NCBI RefSeq assembly: GCF_007752135.1
Contig: NZ_CP036298.1
Span: 2,418,001-2,482,000, forward strand
DNA: 64,000 bases
Direction of reading: 5' to 3'
Source of the DNA: Aureliella helgolandensis
GTDB taxonomy: Bacteria > Planctomycetota > Planctomycetia > Pirellulales > Pirellulaceae
The translations under genes and the position numbers were made by a program. Numbering within the stretch: position 1 is the stretch's first letter; the number at the start of each line of letters is the position of its first letter. Shown here in pieces: positions 45,885 to 55,050 of this stretch. Under the pieces are notes generated by a model. It ran no database searches. It was not told the origin of the DNA and saw only the letters and a list, made by a program, of their open reading frames with translations.

Positions 45885-46620
45885 TTCATTGCAAAAGACG
45901 TTGGTGCTGCTTCGGCATGGCCAGAGCACCTGGAACTTGCAAAATCGATTCACCGGATGGACAGACGTTGGCTTGTCGGAGCAGGGGCACGCGGAAGCGA
46001 TCGAATCGGGGCGTCGGCTCGCAACAGCAGGATTGCGTTTCGACATCGCGTTCACGTCGGTGTTGAAGCGGGCCATCAAGACGCTTTGGCTTGCCCTGGA
46101 AGAGATGGACCAGATGTGGATTCCAGTCCGGCGTAGTTGGCGACTCAATGAACGACACTACGGAGCGTTGCAGGGGGAGTTCAAGGACGAGATGGCAGAA
46201 CGAGTTGGCAAAGAACTAGTCCAGCGTTGGCGTCGCTGTTTTGATGTTCGTCCGCCGTCGCTAACCGAAGACGACACTCGATTCCCAGGGAGGGACCCGC
46301 GTTACGCCAAATTGCGGCACGAACAACTGCCGTTGGGCGAAAGCCTAAAAGACACCATTGAACGGGTGCTGCCGTACTGGCACAAGACGATCGTACCAGC
46401 GTTTGGCTCCGCCAACCGCGTCTTGATCGTTGCTCACGGGAACACGCTACGGGCACTCGTCAAACATCTCGACCAGGTTTCCGATGACGAGATTACTAAC
46501 CTGAATATCCCCACAGGCGTTCCGATCATCATTCCCGTCAACGGTGCAATACAACCGATCAAGTCTGTCCGCGAAGGGATTCCTGCGCAGCTTGAGAAAT
46601 GCGGCGATATCGAGCCCTAG
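45877..46620 (+). CDS. gpmA: 2,3-bisphosphoglycerate-dependent phosphoglycerate mutase
   Basis: 247 residues. Phosphohistidine motif [18 protein letters not shown] near the N-terminus, [11 protein letters not shown], and the second catalytic His in [14 protein letters not shown]. Full-length glycolytic enzyme interconverting 3- and 2-phosphoglycerate. ATG 45877 overlaps the end of the alcohol dehydrogenase gene. The gene ends 138 bp before a cytochrome gene. Confidence 0.9.
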   Translation: MSNSLQKTLVLLRHGQSTWNLQNRFTGWTDVGLSEQGHAEAIESGRRLATAGLRFDIAFTSVLKRAIKTLWLALEEMDQMWIPVRRSWRLNERHYGALQGEFKDEMAERVGKELVQRWRRCFDVRPPSLTEDDTRFPGRDPRYAKLRHEQLPLGESLKDTIERVLPYWHKTIVPAFGSANRVLIVAHGNTLRALVKHLDQVSDDEITNLNIPTGVPIIIPVNGAIQPIKSVREGIPAQLEKCGDIEP

Positions 46621-46758
46621 GTGCTGAGCAACCGAGCGGAACCGGCTCGGTGAAATTGAGTTAGAACCATCGTTCTTGCCTGGATACGTTTATTAAGGTG
46701 CGATACATGGTTTAAAGTTGCGTTTTTTCCACCCATTAACCTATCAATAGGCTTACCC

Positions 46759-47208
46759 ATGAGACTTCTCGTGATCCCAATGGCGTTGGTGACCTTGGCC
46801 GCATGCGGATGTGCGCCCGATCCAAAATCCGGCAAAGGATTCAGTTTACCCGAAGGCGATCCCGTCCGCGGACAGCAGCTTTTTAGTGACCTGCAATGCA
46901 CCGCCTGTCACACCGTGGACGGCGTCCAGTTCGAGCAACCTGAGAATTCTGAGCAGAAGATGGTTGCCCTCGGAGGCGAAAAATTCTCGGTCGTCACCTA
47001 TGGCGAGTTGGTCACTTCCATCATCAATCCTTCGCACCGATTTGCCTTGGGCTACTCCGACACGGACATCAAGACTGGAGATAAGTCGAAGATGCGGACC
47101 TACAACGACGAACTGACTATCTCGCAACTCTCTGATCTCGTGTCCTTCTTGGAATCGCATTACAAAGTCAGAGAATACGAATCAACGCAGTATTATCCGT
47201 ACTACTAA
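46759..47208 (+). CDS. c-type cytochrome lipoprotein
   Basis: 149 residues. Lipoprotein signal (MALVTLAACGC), then a haem-binding CTACH motif at about residue 47. The C-terminal part (MRTYNDELTISQLSDLVSFL) supplies the axial Met region typical of monohaem cytochrome c and cytochrome oxidase-associated subunits. Probably a membrane-anchored periplasmic electron carrier. Confidence 0.85.
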   Translation: MRLLVIPMALVTLAACGCAPDPKSGKGFSLPEGDPVRGQQLFSDLQCTACHTVDGVQFEQPENSEQKMVALGGEKFSVVTYGELVTSIINPSHRFALGYSDTDIKTGDKSKMRTYNDELTISQLSDLVSFLESHYKVREYESTQYYPYY

Positions 47209-47442
47209 AGAGCCTGTAGGAAACCGGCAGACTAATCTGCTGGCTGCGCGCAAGCGGCAACACCAATTGGTTGTCCCGTTGGAACACAGGGGGCGGATGC
47301 GGGGGCACTCGTGAGTGAGGCGACCCTGAATCTTCTTTGGCGGATCTCAGTTGGAGAAAAAGTGCACCCGCAATTGACGCGATTTTGAAACCGACCATCC
47401 ACGTACTGGATGTTGAAAAAAGAACGGAACAGGACCGGGGAA

Positions 47443-47760
47443 ATGGACAAAAACGAACCAACACCCTCAAAGTCGCCTAAGCAAAAGTCAGAGGCTGATT
47501 CGCCTCCCGGTCCATCGACGGATTGGCGTACGATGATCTGGTTCGCGATGCTTGCGCTTCTGATGGTTTGGGTATGGCAGGACTTTTCGCGGGCGTTGAA
47601 CATCCACACGATTCCGTATAGCCAATTCAAGTCGTATGTCGCGAGCGGTGCGGTCAAGGAATGCGAGATCCAGGAAACCGAGATCCTGGGATCGGCAGAG
47701 GTGGCTGAGTCGGACGCGGTTGAACTCGGCGAAGCGAAAGCGGTGGGCGCTAAACGTGCC
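47443..47760 (+). pseudogene. ftsH: N-terminal fragment of an FtsH-type protease
   Basis: MDKNEPTPSKSP..., a membrane helix (MIWFAMLALLMVWVWQ) and IPYSQFKSYVASGAVKECEI match the N-terminal end and extracytoplasmic domain of FtsH. After about residue 85 the match ends; the AAA and protease domains are absent and the frame runs into unrelated sequence. Another frame nearby (SAEKSEEAEKKQEKKK) looks like displaced coding sequence. A broken copy; the working ftsH must lie elsewhere. Confidence 0.6.
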
Positions 47761-47913
47761 GTGGTCAACGCAAGCGACGAGATGCCAACGCGACCAAGTG
47801 GCTGTAGTTTTGAGTGCCGAGAAATCCGAGGAAGCCGAGAAAAAACAGGAAAAAAAGAAATCCGAAGAAGCGTCGGTCGTGCACTCTGTTCATCATCACG
47901 CCTATTGAGCTAA

Positions 47914-48413
47914 AAGGGGAATGGGTTGATTCAATAGCGTCTTCGATTCGTTTGCGGAAAGTACTCTCTCGGGCAAATTGTAGCACGGTTCGTCTGGGCT
48001 CGCTCACCGGCCTGTTGGGGTGGCAGGGGGGTTCAATAGTACCGCTAAGGTAGTGCCTGCAAGCATCCAGTAGCGGCAACTAGGCTTCCTTCCTTGCCAG
48101 TTTGCTAATTTCAAAGCAATTTGAATTCTAACGCGGAGCTTACGTCTCTAATTGCCCTGTAACGTTAACCTCCTTTCCTTGCTCACGCGGCGGGTTGCGA
48201 TTTAAACACACCGTGATCCCGCGGGCTACTTTTCAACACGCAGTCGCGTTGCAAGTTACCCATCCAGCAATCTCTCAAGCATGAAGGTTCGTTAGTCGGA
48301 CAACGATGGTCGCACGTGGTCGACATTCCGTGGATGCTACCTCGACAGGAGCGGCGGTCGATCTGGTTAGCGGAATGGCGGTTTCTCGATGTCGATGTCG
48401 ATGTCAAGTCTAT
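47914..48413. other. intergenic region with a degenerate MITE-like repeat
   Basis: No gene. At 48114-48210 lies a diverged copy of the 116-bp repeat found at 50068-50183, sharing CAATTTGAATT and TTTCCTTGCTCACGCGGCGG; its terminal inverted repeats are eroded. Confidence 0.5.
48114..48210 (+). repeat. diverged copy of MITE-like repeat
   Basis: Shares CAATTTGAATTYTAAYGCGGAG, a middle TAATTG segment and CCTTTCCTTGCTCACGCGG with the intact element at 50068-50183. Ends no longer match, so this copy is older. Confidence 0.6.
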
Positions 48414-49226
48414 TTACTTTTGAATCGGTGCCCAACTAACCTTTCCGTCCCGAGTCACGGTGAACAGTTCATCGTCGCCGAAGAGTTTGGTTGCGGGGCT
48501 ATTTTCGGATTGTGCCCTTCCGCCCAAGAATTCAATGCGACACGTAATCGATTCATTGTTCGGTTGCCAGTGGATGTGTCGCACGGCGTGCGTGTGGAGC
48601 CGCGCGTCGATGTCCTCGCATTTCATCATCGTCTTAGCATCGCTGTTCAAATCATGAAATACGATTTGCCCAACGCCGCCGTAAGCAATGGAATTGCCGT
48701 CCGCCTGCCATGCAAAATCGGTAACTCGCATTCGTCGTGCTAGGGTCTTCGAGACTGTCCCATCCGTCAGTATAAGATCGTACAGCTTGATCTTTCCTTG
48801 CTGCTCGCGTAGAGCGATGTAAGCGATTCTTCCATCGGGTCCATACTTGACTAGGTCGCCGACACCAAGCATTGACGTCGACAACTGCCGGACCTGATCA
48901 CCGTCCGAAGTCATTTGATGAATTTGGTTAGTTCCGCTGCGATTGGAGATGAAGACGATGTGCCTGCCGTCCGGAGACCAGTCAGGGTACCCGTCTAGAC
49001 TTGTGTTGTCGGTTAACTTGCGTTGCTGGCTACCATCGGGACGCGCTGTATAGATCTCCGTGTCGCGAACTCCCTGCCCGTCTTCATAGCGAGCAAATAG
49101 CATCGTCGAACCATCCGGGGAGGGTTTTCCCGCGATGATGTTCTCGACGCTCTGGCCGGATGCCCACGGCACCCAGGTAAGATAGATCGCAAACGCGACA
49201 GTACCTTGAAACTGAAGCAACTTCAT
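48414..49226 (-). CDS. secreted TolB-like beta-propeller protein
   Basis: 270 residues. Signal peptide (VAFAIYLTWVPWASG), then PD40/TolB-type repeats: GKPSPDGSTMLFARYEDG, YPDWSPDGRHIVFISNR, YGPDGRIAYIAL and WQADGNSIAYGG. Probably an exported sensor or binding protein with a short propeller. Function unknown. Single gene with its start facing the 49.2-49.7 kb gap. Confidence 0.8.
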   Translation of the reverse strand: MKLLQFQGTVAFAIYLTWVPWASGQSVENIIAGKPSPDGSTMLFARYEDGQGVRDTEIYTARPDGSQQRKLTDNTSLDGYPDWSPDGRHIVFISNRSGTNQIHQMTSDGDQVRQLSTSMLGVGDLVKYGPDGRIAYIALREQQGKIKLYDLILTDGTVSKTLARRMRVTDFAWQADGNSIAYGGVGQIVFHDLNSDAKTMMKCEDIDARLHTHAVRHIHWQPNNESITCRIEFLGGRAQSENSPATKLFGDDELFTVTRDGKVSWAPIQK

Positions 49227-49691
49227 GACATTTCCTTTCCGCGGAGGAGCATAGGATGAGCAGCGTCTAGTTTATGCGGAAATGCACGCCCCAGTTGTAA
49301 CGGGAATGTAACGATGCACCCAGTCGACAGCTGACGCTGATGCAACTCGATGACGCAACCGCTTGACGAACACCTCGACCGCGCAAGCTCGGTGTCGCCC
49401 CGAGACGGGGGCGAGCGAAGTAACGTGGATCGCACCAACCCTCAGGTAAATGAGGCGTGAGGCAAGACTCGAAGCCAACTCACGAGTCCTGAAATCCACG
49501 GTGTATGAACTTCGCTGCAGTGGGCAATCCTGCGGGCCGGCTGTTGTTGCACTGGACCGGTGGTCAGTCCGCGACGCCGGACGTCAATCATTGGTCAGTA
49601 CGCATTGGTCAGCACGCTGCCGGTTGATTGGGGCAGCACGTGCTTGATCGAGAAGTACGAGGGGAGGGTGAACGCCGCTCAATCGATCGCC
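49227..49691. other. intergenic region
   Basis: Upstream region of the TolB-like gene; no coding or RNA gene seen. Confidence 0.35.
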
Positions 49692-50510
49692 CTACAGTTG
49701 CTTGAGAAAGATATCCTTGAACTGCACCGTCATCGGTTCACCGGATCTTAGCTGCAATCCCAGAATACCCTTCAGGTCGTAGTGCCCTTCCTCTTCGTCA
49801 ATCAGTTCGGAGCTTATCTGACCGTTGATTCTGAGAATGATGTGCTGGCCTTTGGCGGTAATGTGGTAGTCATTCCATTCGCCCTGCGGTTTCATTTTCG
49901 CCTCGTCGCCAAGGGGAGTAGCGGAGCGTTTACCGGCTCTGTCAATGACCGTTTTATTGCCGTTGCCGGTAAGCAATTCAGGGCCGTTCCGCGAATGCAT
50001 TTCATCGCAGACGCCACCTAGGTAGGGACCACTTTGGTAGATGTCCGCCTGATAGCCCACGGCCAAACGGGCTGTTGATTTAATCGCAATTTGAATTTTA
50101 ATGCGGAGGTAGCATCCTTAATTGACTTGTAGCGGAGGTTATCTTTCCTTGCTCACGCGGCGGGTTACTATTTCAACAGCCCGCAAACCATCGGGCTTGA
50201 TCTTACTGTGGAATTGGACCCCCGAGTTTCCGCCGTTTCCTTGCACGCGGAATTTGAGCTTTAATTCAAAATCACTGACGTCGCCTTTTTGCCACACAAT
50301 GAACTGATTGGAGGTGCAGGGATTGTCTGGAGTGGATTCGCCGGTAATCGCGCCGCCCCGCACCGACCAGTAACTGATGTTGAGAGCTTTCCAGCCTGTC
50401 AGAGATTTGCCGTCGAAAATCGATTCGTAGTCCTCCGCCGCCCAGGCACCAGGGGGAACAGCCATGGACAGCACCAACGAGCAGAGCATGAGGTGTAAGC
50501 GTGTTTTCAT
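49692..50510 (-). pseudogene. DUF1080 (3-keto-disaccharide hydrolase-like) gene split by a MITE
   Basis: The N-terminal part (50510 to 50184) has a signal peptide (LHLMLCSLVLSMAVPPGAWA), then YESIFDGKSLTGWKAL and FELKLKFRVQGNGGNSGVQF, the DUF1080 signature. The C-terminal part (50063 to 49692) continues with AVGYQADIYQSGPYLGGVCD and the usual end FKDIFLKQL. Between them lies a 116-bp repeat. Removing it and one copy of the CAAA duplication restores a single frame (KPDGLAVGYQAD). DUF1080 proteins are exported glycan-active enzymes common in planctomycetes. Confidence 0.85.
50068..50183 (+). mobile_element. 116-bp MITE with terminal inverted repeats
   Basis: Begins CGGGCTGTTGA and ends TCAACAGCCCG, an 11-bp perfect terminal inverted repeat. 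It is flanked on both sides by CAAA (50064-50067 and 50184-50187), the target site duplication. No coding capacity. Related degenerate copies lie at 48114-48210 and about 57638-57690. Confidence 0.85.
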
Positions 50511-51309
50511 GAGAGATAGCCTACTCATATGGGGAGGGAATCGCTGGAAATAAATGTTGCAATCGCCTAACGTCGCGTACGAGCGGACAACGTTTGCAAT
50601 TTCCTGGATGCGAAGGGGAGGGGCATAGTACCGCAAAGTGAAGTGGGCCTACAAATTGGGCGGCAATCATCGCTCGGCTAGTATCGCTCGGCTTGGGGCT
50701 GCTTGCCGATGTGGCCCACTGGCGTAAACCGCGTGGCTGCGGGTATTGCGTTTTCTCCTATGCAAACCAGAAGTCAAGCTTTGACCAAATACTAGTCCCA
50801 ATATCTCTCGCAGTCCCAAAAGCGAAATGCATCGACTAAACTATTGCGACCTTAAGGACTTTCGGAACCGTTATTGGCGGATAGTCGCCGAACCGCTCCG
50901 GCGGTTCGTTCGGGAAAATGCCGATCGGCGGAGCGATCTGGCGACACTTATTGTTCCGACGGTCCTAAGTGCTTTATCACGATTCGATTTCTGGTTGGCA
51001 TGCTTGTGCGGTATACGGGGCCTGCCCCAGGAAGCCAAGCCTTAGTCGGGTAGATCGCGTAGGTGTGGAGGAATTGATTTGAGCCACCAGTCGTTGCGCT
51101 CGCGGACGTTGAGCCATGGGCCACATCGTTTTTGACGCCCATGCAAGCTGGCAACGAGAAAAACGGGCCTAACCTGTTCCATCCTGATCGGGAAATCAAA
51201 TTGGAGGAAGCCTCAGCAGAAATCGTCCCGATTGTTGGTAGGAATCGATTTTCAAAGAGTTCGGGGCGATCCTCGTGTATTCACAGACAAGCACCCTTGG
51301 GAAGACAAT
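50511..51309. other. intergenic region
   Basis: Divergent promoter region between the DUF1080 gene and the phosphoesterase gene. The frame 50827-51045 looks like chance. No RNA gene or repeat recognised. Confidence 0.35.
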
Positions 51310-52587
51310 ATGTACAATCGCCGGCAATTTTTTGGGACTATTCCCGTAGGCGCCGTTGCGCTTTCAACGGTTGGACTCGTGCAGCAGACTGGGGCCCAAG
51401 AGAGGCTCGCAGCAGGGGAGAGAGCTAGTACGCTGATTGCCAGTCCGCCCGTGGTGCAGAATCCGCGGCACAATGGTTTTGGCGTGAGTATCGCGGTCCG
51501 CGGATTGGCGACGGCTTGGGTTGAGTTTGGCTTCGCTGAGAACGATCTGCCCTTTACGGCGGTGGCTAGCCACCACGGTTTGATCGTCGCTGATGATCGA
51601 GCGCTGCATATTCGCGTCGAACACCAGGAGTCGCTGCCGCAAAATCAGCCGATTTTTTACCGTGTCGTTGTGCAATCGCTCAGCTATGCCAACGCCTATA
51701 CTTTGCAGCGTGGCGAACCGCAGTCGACCACTACCTACGCGCTTCGTTTGCCGAGCCCCACCGCGGAACGCTTGCGTTTGGTCAGTATCAACGACACGCA
51801 TGAAAACCTAGAAACCATTCAAGCTTTGCACGGTGAAGTTGATAAACTCAAGCCAGATTTGATGATTTGGAATGGTGATAGCTGCAACGACTTTGATATG
51901 GCTGATGCACCGGAGCAAATTTTGCTCAATCCCGCTCAAGACATGACGATGTCTTGGGCTAGTACTCGGCCGCTTATCTTCAGCAATGGTAACCACGATG
52001 TGCGAGGGCAGCGCGCTCGCGAAGTGGCCAAGAGTTTTGCGGGTTGCCCTGAATCCGCCGAGTTGCCTTACAACCAAGCCTTGCGTTTGGGACCATTGGC
52101 CTTAATCACGCTGGATACTGGTGAGGATAAACCAGACAATCATCCAGTATTTGCAGGTACAGCGGCTTTCGAACCGTATCGTCAACGTCAGGCGAATTGG
52201 TTGAAGCGAGTGATGGAAGAGCCCGACATCAAAGATGCGCCATTCAAGATCGTTGCTTGCCACATTCCGTTGCGGGGACTTCCTGGCCAGAATGACGGGA
52301 CGACATTGGAAGGGTACGCTAGCTATAGCGGGTTTGGTGCAAAACTGTGGCTTCCCATTTTGGAGCAGGCTGATGTGCAGGCAATCCTATCGGGACACAT
52401 GCACCGTGACCGCTTAGATGCGGCGACTGAAGAGACGCCCATTCTTCAATTCGTAGGAGGTGGCCCAAAGCCCGAGCAGGCGACATTAACGGTCGTCGAT
52501 GTTGTCAAAGCAGGAGGACAGCAAACGCTGGACATTCGCATCGTTGATTTGCAAGGCAAAGTACTGCACCAGCAACACTGGGCCTGA
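51310..52587 (+). CDS. Tat-exported metallophosphoesterase
   Basis: 425 residues. Twin-arginine-type signal NRRQFFGTIPVGAVAL. Calcineurin-like metal motifs in order: SINDTHENLE, IWNGDSCND, FSNGNHDVRG, CHIPLRG and LSGHMHRD. It hydrolyses a phosphoester outside the cytoplasm. The start is placed at ATG 51310 because the Tat signal begins there; the frame is open 78 bases further. The N-terminal 130 residues form a purple-acid-phosphatase-like beta domain. Confidence 0.85.
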   Translation: MYNRRQFFGTIPVGAVALSTVGLVQQTGAQERLAAGERASTLIASPPVVQNPRHNGFGVSIAVRGLATAWVEFGFAENDLPFTAVASHHGLIVADDRALHIRVEHQESLPQNQPIFYRVVVQSLSYANAYTLQRGEPQSTTTYALRLPSPTAERLRLVSINDTHENLETIQALHGEVDKLKPDLMIWNGDSCNDFDMADAPEQILLNPAQDMTMSWASTRPLIFSNGNHDVRGQRAREVAKSFAGCPESAELPYNQALRLGPLALITLDTGEDKPDNHPVFAGTAAFEPYRQRQANWLKRVMEEPDIKDAPFKIVACHIPLRGLPGQNDGTTLEGYASYSGFGAKLWLPILEQADVQAILSGHMHRDRLDAATEETPILQFVGGGPKPEQATLTVVDVVKAGGQQTLDIRIVDLQGKVLHQQHWA

Positions 52588-52828
52588 GGAGGGCTGCCCG
52601 TTGGTAAACAGCTCCACGGCAGAATTCGAAAGTGGCAAGATGGAGTTGCATTTAGCGGAGTTGGCCATCATTCCTTCGCGTCGAAGATGCTCGGGGATTA
52701 GAATAACCCGGGCGTCCATCGAGCGGCTTGAATGATCGGGCGCAGAATTGGAAAATTGTTTCAACTGAGTCGCAAGGAAGCTGCTCACGGCTTCTCTTGG
52801 TTCATCTGCTCATTCGAAGGTCCCGGTT

Positions 52829-54871
52829 ATGCTTCAACGCGCCAGTTTCATTCTCCTATGCACAGCGCTGCTGCTCAATTCTTCGACATCGCTCTTTGGG
52901 CAAGAGGGGACAGCCGGTAAATCGTCAAACGTTTGGGAAGCGACTCAGCGTTTTCCCAACGTGGCTGTGGCCAAGGCAAACGATACGAGTGAGTCCGCTC
53001 GTTTTTCCATGCTGATTCCAAAGAACGATATTTTCACCGAAAACGTGGAGCAACAGTACACCATTAGCGTTCCGTACACGGAAGAACTAGGCGACAAGAC
53101 GGTAACAAAAAACCGGGTGGAATTGAGATCGAGAACGATCGCCGTTACGCGCTGTGGAGAAATGAAAATGAGGCGGACGACCTGTGAATTGGGGGATCGA
53201 ACATTTCGGGACCTCAACGGGCGAATTCTAGAACTGACAAAACTATCTGGCCTAAGCAACCCAACGCACGTGATCTACGGAGAGCAGCCTGATGCCTATA
53301 TTAGCGCGGTATTGAATCCAAGAGTATTGGTCGTCGAGCCGCAGGAAGCAGATCTCTCCGAAGGAAATTCTGTTGCCTTGACTCGCGAAGAATTAAGTGC
53401 GCCGTGGTTTCGCGAAGAGAAGGTGCCTACTATTGCTGTGGCGATGACCAATAGCGACAAATTATGGCTTCTGATTCCAACTGTAGACCCCAAAAAATCT
53501 CCAACCGCTACACTCCAAACACAACCCGCATTGAGGATGGAGAAATATGAGTTGGAGTTGAGCGAGTGTACATTCCAAAACTTGCAGCATGAGAGCCTTT
53601 CTCGTGACGAGGTCTTGAAGCGGTTGGAGAAGCCTACGCATGTGGTGTGGGAAAGCGAAGTGGGAGGGTATCTCTCCGCGGTACTTCGCCCCGACGTCTT
53701 GCTGGTGAATTTGAAAGAGGGCAGCGACTATGGTTACACTCCAGATCAGCTGCTAGTACGGAAATCACAGCCGGAAGTCGTTGGAGGCGAACATGCCGAA
53801 GCTCCGGCTAAGAGCTCTGAAGCGTCGCCGGCAATAGCTGCGTCCATTGTGGGACGCAACAAGAAGGCTGTAGAAGCAGCTGCGGTAAAGCTGCGGGAGA
53901 GATTGTCGCAAGCGCCCGTAGAAGTGAGTGACGCTAAGACTCAGAAGCTCAAACAGTTTTTGTCGTTGATCGATGTTCCCGTCTATCTGAACATTACCCA
54001 ACTGAAAAGCATTGGAATCGATGATAGTTTGGAGTTGACCACAAGTGCGAAGGTGGCGACGCTCGCCGAGCAATTGGACGCCGTCTTGCAACCAGCTGAA
54101 TTGACGTGGCATCTACGCGGTACCGTTTTAGTCGTTACTACCATCGACGATGCGTTTGAGCATGGCGAAGTCTGCGTTTACCGAATGCCGCCGGCGGTCC
54201 GGGACTACTCGCAACTCATTCAACAAGTTGAGTCTTTGGAGCCACGGAAATGGCTTGCGCTTGGCGGAGCCGGAGACGTGTTCGCGTTTCCGCCCTATAT
54301 GATCGTACGGCAAGCTTCCCATCTTCAACGGAAACTACAGACCTCGTTGCGCATAAAACCGTTGCCGCATCGATACAACGCAGAGATGGACGAGTACCTG
54401 CTCTCCATCGAGGCGAAATCCAATCCGCTGTCGGAGGTTTGCCAGCAGTTTCAAGAGCAAATCGGCCAGGAAGTCGCGATCGATACGAATAGCCTCTCTC
54501 AAATTGGTCTCGTGGATCCGCGGATTACTCTTTCGTTAGCAGGTGTTTCAGCGTCGGATGCACTTGACCTAGCGTTGAATCCCATCGAGTGTACTTGGGT
54601 TGAGAAAGATGGGATTATCACGGTGGTCAGCCAGCGAGATTCTGCAAGAAATCTTGAAAAGCGATTGCTCCCGATTCCCAGCTTGCCGGTTCGCGATGTG
54701 TCGTATCTACCCGCGGTCATCCAAAAAGCGGTTTTGCCAGACGAGTGGCAGGGCTTGGGGGGCGCTGGACAAATCTCGATCAGTGGTCGTCGCTTGACTG
54801 TGTCACAGTCGCAACCAGCGATACGACAGCTCGAGCAGTTTTTGGGTGATTTGGCTACCACTCGTCGCTAA
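52829..54871 (+). CDS. large exported protein with STN/secretin-N-like domains
   Basis: 680 residues with a signal peptide (LLCTALLLNSSTSLFG). Two regions (about 380-450 and 530-610) look like the short beta-alpha-beta STN/secretin-N-type domains that recur in planctomycete exported proteins (VPVYLNITQLKSIGID, EVAIDTNSLSQIGLVD). The N-terminal part contains two similar segments (TRCGEMKMRR...THVIYGEQPDAYISAVL and THVVWESEVGGYLSAVL), a likely internal duplication. No catalytic motif. Function unknown. Confidence 0.75.
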   Translation: MLQRASFILLCTALLLNSSTSLFGQEGTAGKSSNVWEATQRFPNVAVAKANDTSESARFSMLIPKNDIFTENVEQQYTISVPYTEELGDKTVTKNRVELRSRTIAVTRCGEMKMRRTTCELGDRTFRDLNGRILELTKLSGLSNPTHVIYGEQPDAYISAVLNPRVLVVEPQEADLSEGNSVALTREELSAPWFREEKVPTIAVAMTNSDKLWLLIPTVDPKKSPTATLQTQPALRMEKYELELSECTFQNLQHESLSRDEVLKRLEKPTHVVWESEVGGYLSAVLRPDVLLVNLKEGSDYGYTPDQLLVRKSQPEVVGGEHAEAPAKSSEASPAIAASIVGRNKKAVEAAAVKLRERLSQAPVEVSDAKTQKLKQFLSLIDVPVYLNITQLKSIGIDDSLELTTSAKVATLAEQLDAVLQPAELTWHLRGTVLVVTTIDDAFEHGEVCVYRMPPAVRDYSQLIQQVESLEPRKWLALGGAGDVFAFPPYMIVRQASHLQRKLQTSLRIKPLPHRYNAEMDEYLLSIEAKSNPLSEVCQQFQEQIGQEVAIDTNSLSQIGLVDPRITLSLAGVSASDALDLALNPIECTWVEKDGIITVVSQRDSARNLEKRLLPIPSLPVRDVSYLPAVIQKAVLPDEWQGLGGAGQISISGRRLTVSQSQPAIRQLEQFLGDLATTRR

Positions 54872-55050
54872 GCAGGCCGGTTAATACCAGCAGCCGGAGA
54901 TGTTACATTGAAACGCTCCGAAGAGTCCGGGTATCAGCTTCAGTCGGGCCGCAAGTCCGGTGAGAACAGCTGACACGGTAGGCGACCATTCGACAGAAGG
55001 GCCCTCCTCCTTTGATACTCAGCAAGCTTTTCCAGCACTAAAGGAACTCA

